NCBI GenBank assembly: GCA_030592465.1
Contig: JAUVJB010000011.1
Location: 1 to 24,128 of the forward strand
From: Bacteroidota bacterium
GTDB taxonomy: Bacteria; Bacteroidota; Bacteroidia; Bacteroidales; B39-G9
DNA length: 24,128 nt
Direction of reading: 5' to 3'
Shown piece by piece: positions 16,283 to 22,132 of the stretch (within the stretch, counting starts at the first letter, position 1; the number at the start of each line of letters is the position of its first letter). The position numbers and the translations under genes are program-made. The notes beneath the pieces are model-generated. The model saw only the letters and a list, made by a program, of their open reading frames with translations. It did no database searches and was not told where the DNA came from.

Positions 16283-16367
16283 AGCCGATTAGCGGTCCGC
16301 CAGCTGGCGGACTGACGTACATATTTTTAGCTTTTGAACTTTTTATAAGATTAACCGCATATCGGCT
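16283..16367. repeat. Imperfect inverted-repeat element with a nested palindrome
   Basis: AGCCGATTAGCGGT (16283-16296) and ACCGCATATCGGCT (16354-16367) are inverted copies matching at 12 of 14 positions, 57 bases apart. The perfect 18-base palindrome GTCCGCCAGCTGGCGGAC (16295-16312) sits at the inner edge of the left arm, as if one repeat had inserted in another. It is a MITE- or REP-like composite with no coding content. Confidence 0.55.
16295..16312. repeat. CCGCCAGCTGGCGG palindrome, copy 1
   Basis: GTCCGCCAGCTGGCGGAC is a perfect 18-base palindrome. Its 16-base core is repeated exactly at 16407-16422 and partly at 1836-1875 and 20108-20127. It is much richer in GC than its surroundings, which points to a mobile or selected short element. 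Confidence 0.75.
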
Positions 16368-16406
16368 TTTCGGAGCTGACTCAATCATTAAAAATAAGCA
16401 TGCTAA

Positions 16407-16422
16407 TCCGCCAGCTGGCGGA
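16407..16422. repeat. CCGCCAGCTGGCGG palindrome, copy 2
   Basis: TCCGCCAGCTGGCGGA is a perfect 16-base palindrome identical to the core of the copy at 16295-16312, about 110 bases away, in the spacer downstream of polA. Confidence 0.75.
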
Positions 16423-16451
16423 AATCAATAGTCAATAGAAAATTTTAATAC

Positions 16452-16496
16452 GTTAACACGGCATAATATGTATAATTATACCCGCTTATAGCGTAA
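16452..16496. repeat. Dyad element directly after polA
   Basis: GTTA (16452) and TAAC (16493) bound an imperfect stem around the perfect 12-base palindrome GTATAATTATAC (16470-16481). The element begins right at the end of polA (stop at 16497 on the minus strand). It may fold as a 3' hairpin of the polA mRNA, or be an intergenic repeat of attC-like outline. It has no T-run. Confidence 0.35.
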
Positions 16497-19268
16497 CTAA
16501 TGAGCCTCTAACCAATTATTACCTTTCCCTACATCAACGGTTAAAGGGATATCAAAACTAACAGCATTTTCCATTTCATGTTTTACGATTTTTTCTACAA
16601 TTTCGGCTTCAGGTTTATAAACATCAAAAATTAATTCATCATGAACCTGTAAAATCATTTTTGATTTAAGTTTTTCGTTTTTAAACTCTTTATAAATATT
16701 TATCATGGCAATTTTAATGATGTCAGCAGCAGAGCCTTGTATGGGTGCATTTATAGCATTACGTTCAGCACCGGCTCTCACAAAAGAATTGTTTGAATTA
16801 ATATCGTTTAAATATCTTTTTCTGCCCGAAATTGTTTCAGAATAACCTTTCTCCCGTGCTTTTTCAATGCTTTTGTCCATAAACTCTTTAACATGTGGGT
16901 AGTTTTCAAAATAACTGTCAATTAATTGTTTGGCTTCTTTACGCGGAATATTCAAATTTTGTGATAAGCCGAAAGGCGAAATTTTATAAATAATTCCGAA
17001 GTTGGCACTTTTTGCTTTGCTTCTCATTTCTTTTGTTACGGCGGCAATATTAACTTTAAATATTTTTGATGCTGTTGCCGAGTGAATATCCTCATTGTTT
17101 TTAAACGCATTTATCATGTGCGGGTCTTGGCTCAATTGCGCCATTATTCTTAATTCAATTTGAGAATAATCTGCCGACAGTAAAAAATGTTGGTTGTCTG
17201 TTGGTATAAATGCTTTTCTTATTTCTCGCCCAAGCTCTTCACGAATAGGGATGTTTTGTAAATTTGGATTTTTTGAACTTAACCTGCCGGTTGATGTAAC
17301 AGCCTGATTAAACGAAGTATGAACTTTGCCTGTCTTTGCATTTATTAGTTTTGGCAAGGCATCAACATAAGTTGTTAATAATTTTTTTAATGTTCTATAG
17401 TTTAATATTTCTTTTATTATTGCATGTTTATCAACTAATTTTGAAAGAATTTCTTCGCCGGTTGAATACTGTTTTGTTTTAGTTTTTTTTGGATTTTCAA
17501 CAATTTTTAATCTGTTAAAAAGCACTTCTCCCAGCTGCTTGGGTGATGAGATATTAAATTCTATTCCGGCAAACTTATAAATTTCTTGTTCTTCTTTTAA
17601 TATATCTGTTTTTAATTTTTTTGAAAATTCAAATAAAGCTTCAATATTTAATTTTACACCGGCACTTTCCATATCTGCCAAAACTTTAACTAGGGGCATT
17701 TCAATACTCTTAAACAAATTATTTAATTGCTTACTGTTAATTTCCTTATTTAGAACCTCTTTTAATTGCCAAGTAAAATCCGCATCTTCACAAGCATAAT
17801 CTTTAACTTTATCAACAGGCACATCTCGCATGTTCCTCTGATTTTTTCCTTTTTCACCTATTAAGGCTTGTGTTGGTACTTTTGTATAGTTTAAATAAAT
17901 TTCAGACAAAAAATCAAGGTTATGTCTTAATTCTGGTTGAATAAGGTAATGAGCTATCATTGTATCGAAAAGTTTACCTTTAACATCGATATCATAATTT
18001 TTTAAAACCAGAATGTCATATTTAATATTTTGTCCGATTTTAATAATATTCTCATTCTCAAAAATTTGTCTGAAGTTTTCAACAATATTCATTGCTTTGG
18101 TTTGTTCCTGAGGGACAGGAACATAGTAAGCTTCGTGTGATTTAATTGAAAACGACATGCCGACTAACTGTGCAATATGCACATCAAGACTTGTTGTTTC
18201 TGTATCGAAACAAACTTCTTTTTGTTTCAACAAAAGCGTTATTAAATCATTTGTTTTGCTTTCATCATCAATCAAATAATAATTATGTTTTATTGTATTA
18301 ATGTTTTCGTGTGTATCGTCAATAATAGAAACGGGGGATTCTTCAATATTATCGAATAAAGAACCTTGAATTGGTTGAGGAGTTACTTTTTGTTGTTGAG
18401 TGAAATATCTTTTTGCAAGTGCTCTGAATTCAAATTCATCAAAAAGTGATTTGAGTTTTTTAGTATCAGGATTAGAAATTTTCAGTTGTTCCTCATTAAA
18501 AGTAACAGGAACATCAATAATAATTGTTGCTAATTTTTTCGATAATTCAACCTGTTCTTTGAAATTAATTAAATTTTCTTTCTGTTTACCCTTTAAGTCG
18601 TTAATGTTATTGTAGATATTTTCAACAGAACCATATTCGCCAATTAGCTTTTTTGCGGTTTTTTCACCCACACCCGGACATCCCGGAATATTATCAACAC
18701 TATCGCCCCATAAAGCCAAAATATCAATTACTTGTAAAGGATTAGTAATGCCAAATTTTTCTTTAACTTTGTTTTCTCCCCAAATATCTATTCCACTTCC
18801 AAAATGTTTTGGTTTATACATAAAAATATTTTTGGAAACAAGTTGAGCGTAATCTTTGTCAGGGGTTACCATATAAGTTACGAAACCTTTTTGTTCTGCT
18901 TCTTTTGCCATTGTGCCAATAACATCGTCTGCCTCAAACCCTTGTTTCTCAATAATCGGAATATTAAAAGCTTCAATTATATCTTTAATATAAGGGATAG
19001 ATTCCCTTAAATCTTCGGGCATTGCTTCGCGGTTTGCTTTATACTCTGAATACATCTCATGGCGAAAAGTGGGTGCATGAACGTCAAAAACAATACCGAT
19101 ATGCGATGGGGTTTCTTTTTTTAAAATATCAATAAGCGAATTTGTAAAACCCAAAATAGCAGAAGTGTTAAGTCCTTTTGAGTTATAAGTAGGGTTTTTT
19201 ATAAAAGCAAAATATGCTCTATAAATTAATGCGTAAGCATCAAGTAAAAAAAGATTTTTATTTGACAT
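16497..19268 (-). CDS. polA: DNA polymerase I
   Basis: This 923-residue protein acts in Okazaki-fragment processing and repair. The 5'-3' nuclease domain occupies residues 1 to about 290 (LLDAYALIYRAYFAF, GFEADDVIGTM, TPDKDYAQLV, WGDSVDNIPGCPGVGEKTA). The 3'-5' exonuclease domain (about 325-510) keeps its full metal-binding set: Asp355 and Glu357 in CFDTETTSLD, Asp418 in QNIKYD, Tyr491 and Asp495 in DYACEDAD. It should therefore proofread, unlike the polymerases of some lineages such as Thermus. The polymerase domain has motif A ADYSQIELR (Asp700), motif B RSKAKSANFGIIY (750-761) and motif C QVHDE (Asp877), ending with a basic tail. Length equals that of E. coli Pol I. The start ATG at 19268 gives MSNKNLFLLDAYAL, the usual N-terminus. 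Single gene, no operon partner. Confidence 0.97.
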   Translation of the reverse strand: MSNKNLFLLDAYALIYRAYFAFIKNPTYNSKGLNTSAILGFTNSLIDILKKETPSHIGIVFDVHAPTFRHEMYSEYKANREAMPEDLRESIPYIKDIIEAFNIPIIEKQGFEADDVIGTMAKEAEQKGFVTYMVTPDKDYAQLVSKNIFMYKPKHFGSGIDIWGENKVKEKFGITNPLQVIDILALWGDSVDNIPGCPGVGEKTAKKLIGEYGSVENIYNNINDLKGKQKENLINFKEQVELSKKLATIIIDVPVTFNEEQLKISNPDTKKLKSLFDEFEFRALAKRYFTQQQKVTPQPIQGSLFDNIEESPVSIIDDTHENINTIKHNYYLIDDESKTNDLITLLLKQKEVCFDTETTSLDVHIAQLVGMSFSIKSHEAYYVPVPQEQTKAMNIVENFRQIFENENIIKIGQNIKYDILVLKNYDIDVKGKLFDTMIAHYLIQPELRHNLDFLSEIYLNYTKVPTQALIGEKGKNQRNMRDVPVDKVKDYACEDADFTWQLKEVLNKEINSKQLNNLFKSIEMPLVKVLADMESAGVKLNIEALFEFSKKLKTDILKEEQEIYKFAGIEFNISSPKQLGEVLFNRLKIVENPKKTKTKQYSTGEEILSKLVDKHAIIKEILNYRTLKKLLTTYVDALPKLINAKTGKVHTSFNQAVTSTGRLSSKNPNLQNIPIREELGREIRKAFIPTDNQHFLLSADYSQIELRIMAQLSQDPHMINAFKNNEDIHSATASKIFKVNIAAVTKEMRSKAKSANFGIIYKISPFGLSQNLNIPRKEAKQLIDSYFENYPHVKEFMDKSIEKAREKGYSETISGRKRYLNDINSNNSFVRAGAERNAINAPIQGSAADIIKIAMINIYKEFKNEKLKSKMILQVHDELIFDVYKPEAEIVEKIVKHEMENAVSFDIPLTVDVGKGNNWLEAH

Positions 19269-19593
19269 AATGTTTTAATTAAAATTAATTTTTTAGACAC
19301 GAATTTCACGAATTATCACGAAAAATTATTATTAATTCTAAAATCTAAATTGTTATTGTTAATATAATTAGAAAAATATATTTTTATCTATTTTAAGTAT
19401 AGTACAAGTTACAGAGTTTTATTATTGATATTATAAAAAAAATCGTTTAAATCATATAACTCCGGATTGTTTAATTGCTGAGATACAAGCAATATGAAAA
19501 ACAACAATAGAACAATTTAACAATGCTAGAACAGAATTTTTTTTTGTTACATCACTGAAATATCAAGCCATTTAAAAATTTTCTTTAAAGACA
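19269..19593. other. Spacer between polA and the QueD-like gene
   Basis: No gene of more than a few dozen codons is convincing here. Upstream of polA three spaced copies of CACGAAtt lie at 19298, 19307 and 19317 (intervals 9 and 10), the only structured element seen. The rest is AT-rich. No clear TAnnTTTG box or terminator was found for either neighbour. Confidence 0.5.
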
Positions 19594-20043
19594 TTATTCA
19601 TTATCTTTAGCATACCATTCGGCAAAAGACGTTGCTGTTTCATATAATTTTATGCTATATAATTTAACATTTTTAGGCAAATGTTTTTTTATTCTATTTG
19701 CGAAATCAACCACGAGATTTTCAGATGTTGGTTGATAATCAAGTATTATTTTTTTCCCGAATATTTTTTTGTCTTTAAGAATAGATTCAACCTCTTTATT
19801 TTTTTTAAACACAAATGCATGATCAAAAAGTTCTACTATTTGCGAATTAACAATATGTTTTAAATCAGAGAAATCTATCAACATTCCATATTTAGGATTG
19901 TTGATGTCTTTGATTGTCGTTCCAATTACTGTAACATAAAGTTTATATGAGTGACCATGTATGTTTTTACAAGGACCATCATAGTTCCACAGAGCGTGAG
20001 CCATTTCAAAATGAAATTTTTTTGTGAGTCTTATTGTTGGCAT
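19594..20043 (-). CDS. queD: 6-pyruvoyl-tetrahydropterin / 6-carboxytetrahydropterin synthase family
   Basis: A 149-residue enzyme of the PTPS/QueD T-fold family, which converts dihydroneopterin triphosphate. In bacteria it most often makes 6-carboxy-tetrahydropterin for queuosine (the 7-deazaguanine tRNA modification). Zinc ligands are His16 (FHFEMAHAL) and His29 and His31 in CKNIHGHSY, with catalytic Cys25. Asp74-His75 (FDHAF) and Glu135 in LYETATSFAEW complete the active-site set. The CxxxHGH spacing fits QueD rather than the PTPS-III or folate-type variants. No queC, queE or queF gene is adjacent, so the pathway assignment rests on the family alone. The start ATG at 20043 follows an AGGA-containing leader. 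The gene symbol is tentative because some family members act in biopterin synthesis. Confidence 0.85.
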   Translation of the reverse strand: MPTIRLTKKFHFEMAHALWNYDGPCKNIHGHSYKLYVTVIGTTIKDINNPKYGMLIDFSDLKHIVNSQIVELFDHAFVFKKNKEVESILKDKKIFGKKIILDYQPTSENLVVDFANRIKKHLPKNVKLYSIKLYETATSFAEWYAKDNE

Positions 20044-20107
20044 TTTCCTAAAAGTTAAGAATTAATATATGTGTAATTTTTATAATATACGAGATTAGTC
20101 TGAAAAC

Positions 20108-20127
20108 TATCCGCCAGTAGTCGGATA
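20108..20127. repeat. CCGCCAGTAGTCGG half-repeat
   Basis: TATCCG (20108-20113) and CGGATA (20122-20127) pair. The unit ATCCGCCAGTAGTC (20109-20122) is identical to the minus strand of 1862-1875, so it belongs to the same dispersed family as the element between rpsB and tsf. Confidence 0.65.
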
Positions 20128-20165
20128 ATTTTTAGTTGATTATTGGTTTTTATAATAACTATTAG

Positions 20166-20272
20166 GCTATGTTTAGTGCGGGATTAAATTGCACTTCCCT
20201 TTCAAACCGTTACGATGTTTATTTATATTTATTTACTTTTCATTTTGTTCTGAAATCCGCATTAAATATAGC
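20166..20272. repeat. MITE-like element with imperfect terminal inverted repeats
   Basis: The left end GCTATGTTTAGTGCGGGATT (20166-20185) and the reverse complement of the right end (20253-20272, read as GCTATATTTAATGCGGATTT) match at 16 of 20 positions. The 107-base unit has no reading frame of note. No clear target-site duplication is visible. It could be a miniature transposable element or an old stem-loop repeat. Confidence 0.45.
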
Positions 20273-20286
20273 TTTTGTTGAACTAA

Positions 20287-20303
20287 ATCCCGCCAAGCGG
20301 GAT
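20287..20303. repeat. ATCCCGC hairpin
   Basis: ATCCCGC (20287-20293) and GCGGGAT (20297-20303) form a perfect 7-bp stem with a three-base loop. No T-run directly follows, though AACTTTTT begins at 20304. Related to the TCCCG hairpins at 1965 and 20428. Confidence 0.55.
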
Positions 20304-20427
20304 AACTTTTTACAAAAATAAGAAAATAAGGTAAAAAATATGTATATTTGTTATCTTATTTCCCATTAACAAATACAAAAAATTTATTGAAAGCCCATAG
20401 ATAAATCATCGAATGGATTTATTTCAA

Positions 20428-20475
20428 TCCCGCATGAATCGGGACTTCAAACTCGGCTTTGCAAGCCGTTTGAAG
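20428..20475. repeat. Two adjacent hairpins beyond the toxin remnant
   Basis: TCCCG/CGGGA (20428-20432 and 20440-20444) is followed at once by CTTCAAA (20445-20451) with a two-base bulge, CGGCTT (20454-20459), loop TGC, AAGCCG (20463-20468) and TTTGAAG (20469-20475). They lie 22 bases beyond the inferred end of the toxin gene, where an mRNA end hairpin would sit, but there is no T-run on the minus strand directly after. Confidence 0.5.
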
Positions 20476-20497
20476 CTTATTTATTACCACACGTTTT

Positions 20498-20973
20498 TTA
20501 TTCGTTCGCTAATTCAATTGCTTTTGAAATCAGTTTTGGATTTAACCAAGTTCCCCTTTCCGTAAGTTCATTCAACAACTCACGAATTGATTTTATAAGT
20601 CCTTTTTCTTTGGCTTTCAATAAAATACCAACAGTTCCCGTTAAATTTATCTCAAGTCGCTTTGCATACCTTCTATTATTTCATCTAAAATAACCAAATC
20701 AGCATTTTGTTCGTTAGCAAGGATTAAAACTTCTGCTTCTCCATCATCCAAGTCAAAGAAGAAAGTTCGGGACTCTTTATTTTTAATTCTTTCTATTTTA
20801 ATCCAGTTTACTAACGAAAGATTTTGATAATAAGGTTTGTCTTTCCCCTTTTCTATTTCCTGAAAAACGGCTCTTGGAATAATAACCGTTCCATAAATTT
20901 CTTTCAATAATTCAAGTTTGTCAATCTTCAATAATGAAAGAATAGGTGTTGTATTAGATATTATCTTACGCAT
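20498..20973 (-). pseudogene. DUF3368 PIN-like toxin, frameshifted
   Basis: The first 98 codons encode a DUF3368-type PIN-like protein: IISNTTPILSLLKIDKLELLKEIYGTVIIP, LDDGEAEVLILA and ADLVILDE. After Glu98 (about 20680) the frame runs only ten more codons to a TAA at 20647. In another frame the missing family end follows without a break: RRYAKRLEINLTGTVGILLKAKEKGLIKSIRELLNELTERG..., ending at a TAA at 20498-20500. A single-base loss (or two-base gain) between about 20670 and 20680 explains it, and the restored protein would be about 158 residues. The family is thought to act as the toxin (possible RNase) of a VapBC-like pair. The gene overlaps its antitoxin by 8 bases. It may be a true pseudogene or an assembly error. 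Confidence 0.8.
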
Positions 20974-21223
20974 TTTTATAGTCAGATTCTAATTCATTTT
21001 CAAGTCCTTTATAAAAATATGACACATTGTATCTTTCCAACAATTCAAGAAAATCAACACGAGTAATATTTAATAATTTAGAGGCAAATCCTGACGATAT
21101 TTTTCCTAATTCATAAAGTTTAATTAATGATATAGTTTTCATTTCGCTTTCAAATTCAGTAGTTCCCATTTTTAATGAAAAGGCTAAAGCTTCCGGATAT
21201 GATATTGATATTTGTCGTTCCAT
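20966..21223 (-). CDS. UPF0175 family antitoxin
   Basis: A small 85-residue protein of the UPF0175 family, which usually pairs with DUF3368 toxins. Features seen are the N-terminal ISISYPEALAFSLKMGTTEFESEMKTISLIKLYELGKISSGFASKLLNITRVDFLELLERYNVSY core, with a predicted short helix-turn-helix-like segment (LGKISSGFASKLLNITRVDFLELL, about 54-77) that may bind operator DNA. It starts at the ATG at 21223 and overlaps the toxin by 8 bases, the standard antitoxin-first arrangement. It appears intact while its partner is broken. Upstream on the minus strand TAAATTTG (21242-21249) is a possible -7 box. Confidence 0.8.
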   Translation of the reverse strand: MERQISISYPEALAFSLKMGTTEFESEMKTISLIKLYELGKISSGFASKLLNITRVDFLELLERYNVSYFYKGLENELESDYKNA

Positions 21224-21241
21224 AATATTTTTTTATTTCTA

Positions 21242-21249
21242 CAAATTTA
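21242..21249 (-). promoter_or_regulatory. Candidate -7 box of the toxin-antitoxin module
   Basis: TAAATTTG on the minus strand fits TAnnTTTG exactly, 18 bases before the antitoxin start codon. The -33 position is not convincing, so this is a candidate only. Confidence 0.4.
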
Positions 21250-21347
21250 AACATTTTTTATTTATTATCAGCTTATATTTAAAAGTTGCTGATGTTTTTA
21301 AAATGTGTGGTAACCATGCTTATAACCTTTAATCTTTTGTCAGCTCG

Positions 21348-21363
21348 TATGTTTGCAAAGGTA
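21348..21363. promoter_or_regulatory. Second head-to-head -7 palindrome
   Basis: TATGTTTG on the + strand (21348-21355) abuts TACCTTTG on the minus strand (plus 21356-21363), forming TATGTTTGCAAAGGTA, the same design as 7260-7275. Neither side has a good -33. The minus box would give a leader of about 125 bases to the antitoxin. The + box points into a stretch with no + strand gene until 22133. Confidence 0.35.
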
Positions 21364-21525
21364 ATTAAAAAGGAGCATTTTATTATTAATTTTGTAGTTT
21401 AGTAATTTAAAATTGGATAAGGCAAGAAATCACAAACGATAGTGTATCATCCCTTAAATAGGGAGGCTAAATTTTTGATGATATTTTTTTTATCGTATTT
21501 CTCGGCATTAGTCTAAACGCACGAA

Positions 21526-21957
21526 TCAATCATTTTCTTCCCAAATCAATTTTTTTCCAAACCCCAATCTGTTATCTGTCAATTTAACAAACGACAGTTT
21601 AATTACCCATAATTTTGTATTCATTAATATGGCAAAAGGAAACCGCTTTAAGTAACTTCTCTTGGCTTTTTTTAATATTTCATCGTGCGGTTCAAATATT
21701 TTTCCGGCAAATTGAATCCCTTGAATTTTCCCCACAACAATAGTCTCTAAAACAATTGATCCGGCAACATTGTCCTGCAACAATATGTCTTTTATATGTT
21801 TTGTATCTGTGTTGGAAGTAAAGACCAGCATCTTCTCTTCTTCTAAAAAAGAATAAAAGCAATTAGCACAATAAGGATTATTATTATTTGAAGTAGCAAG
21901 TGTTAAAACATGATGCTTTTTAATAAATGCCACAATTTTTTTGTCTAAAGCAGTCAT
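21526..21957 (-). CDS. UPF0306/YhbP family flavin-fold protein
   Basis: A 143-residue protein of the pyridoxamine-5'-phosphate-oxidase-like split-barrel fold. The C-terminal block LTDNRLGFGKKLIWEEN strongly resembles the E. coli YhbP end (TDNTLGFGKKMIW), and the segments HHVLTLATSNNNNPYCANCFYSF, IQGIQFAGKIFEP and KRFPFAILMNTKLWVIKL match in order, so the UPF0306 call is firm. Function is not known; flavin binding is inferred from the fold only. I start at the ATG at 21957. An in-frame TTG at 21981 would add eight residues (LQEQIKFI) but lies in AT-rich leader. It is a single gene, followed on the same strand after a 302-base spacer by the toxin-antitoxin module. Confidence 0.85.
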   Translation of the reverse strand: MTALDKKIVAFIKKHHVLTLATSNNNNPYCANCFYSFLEEEKMLVFTSNTDTKHIKDILLQDNVAGSIVLETIVVGKIQGIQFAGKIFEPHDEILKKAKRSYLKRFPFAILMNTKLWVIKLSFVKLTDNRLGFGKKLIWEEND

Positions 21958-22043
21958 AATAAATTTTATTTGTTCTTGCAAATAAACAAAAAATCTGTCA
22001 AGTTTGGGTTTAGAATAAACTTCCTTTTTTCAACTAATTGTTA

Positions 22044-22051
22044 TATCTTTG
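22044..22051 (+). promoter_or_regulatory. Promoter -7 box of the M1 aminopeptidase gene
   Basis: TATCTTTG matches TAnnTTTG exactly. Transcription would begin near 22057, just ahead of the hairpin at 22064-22094, so the transcript would carry a hairpin almost at its 5' end. The -33 position is only T/C-rich. This box also argues against translation starting at the ATG at 22067 inside the hairpin. Confidence 0.55.
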
Positions 22052-22063
22052 AGTATAAAATAA

Positions 22064-22094
22064 GACATGACAGGTTTTCAAAACCTGTCATGTC
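22064..22094. repeat. Perfect 15-bp hairpin in the aminopeptidase leader
   Basis: GACATGACAGGTTTT (22064-22078), one C, then its exact reverse complement (22080-22094). This 31-base perfect palindrome is of the same type as 3018-3042. It lies 38 bases before the aminopeptidase ATG. The core of GGTTTT-C-AAAACC suits either an RNA hairpin or a dispersed DNA repeat. Confidence 0.8.
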
Positions 22095-22132
22095 TGCGTG
22101 AATTGATACAAACAATAAAAAAAACCTCGCAA

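Larger units (their letters stand above)
20044..20497. other. Repeat-rich spacer between QueD-like gene and TA module
   Basis: There is no supportable gene. The stretch contains the CCGCCAGTAGTCGG half-repeat (20108-20127), a MITE-like element (20166-20272), an ATCCCGC/GCGGGAT hairpin (20287-20303), an AAATAAGGTAA/TTATCTTATTT imperfect pair (20324-20361), the TCCCG/CGGGA hairpin (20428-20444) and a strong 13-bp bulged stem (20445-20475). It has the highest density of short repeats in the window. Confidence 0.6.
21224..21525. other. Spacer upstream of the antitoxin
   Basis: No gene is supported. On the minus strand TAAATTTG (21242-21249) is an exact TAnnTTTG match 18 bases before the antitoxin ATG, without a good -33. 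At 21348-21363 the sequence TATGTTTGCAAAGGTA holds head-to-head -7 boxes. A TCCCT/AGGGA hairpin with a 5-base loop (21450-21464) is also present. The rest is AT-rich. Confidence 0.5.

Noticed and set aside
16452..16496. An integron attC site after polA
   Set aside because: The outline (GTTA ... TAAC with a central palindrome) is suggestive, but the arms pair poorly, there is no integrase gene and there are no cassette-like neighbours.
20108..20475. A CRISPR array in the repeat-rich spacer
   Set aside because: The repeats are of different families and spacings; there is no regular repeat-spacer pattern and no cas gene.
22067..22132. N-terminal extension of the aminopeptidase from the ATG at 22067
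   Set aside because: It is encoded inside a perfect hairpin repeat and upstream of a clear signal peptide starting at 22133, so the extension is most likely untranslated leader.
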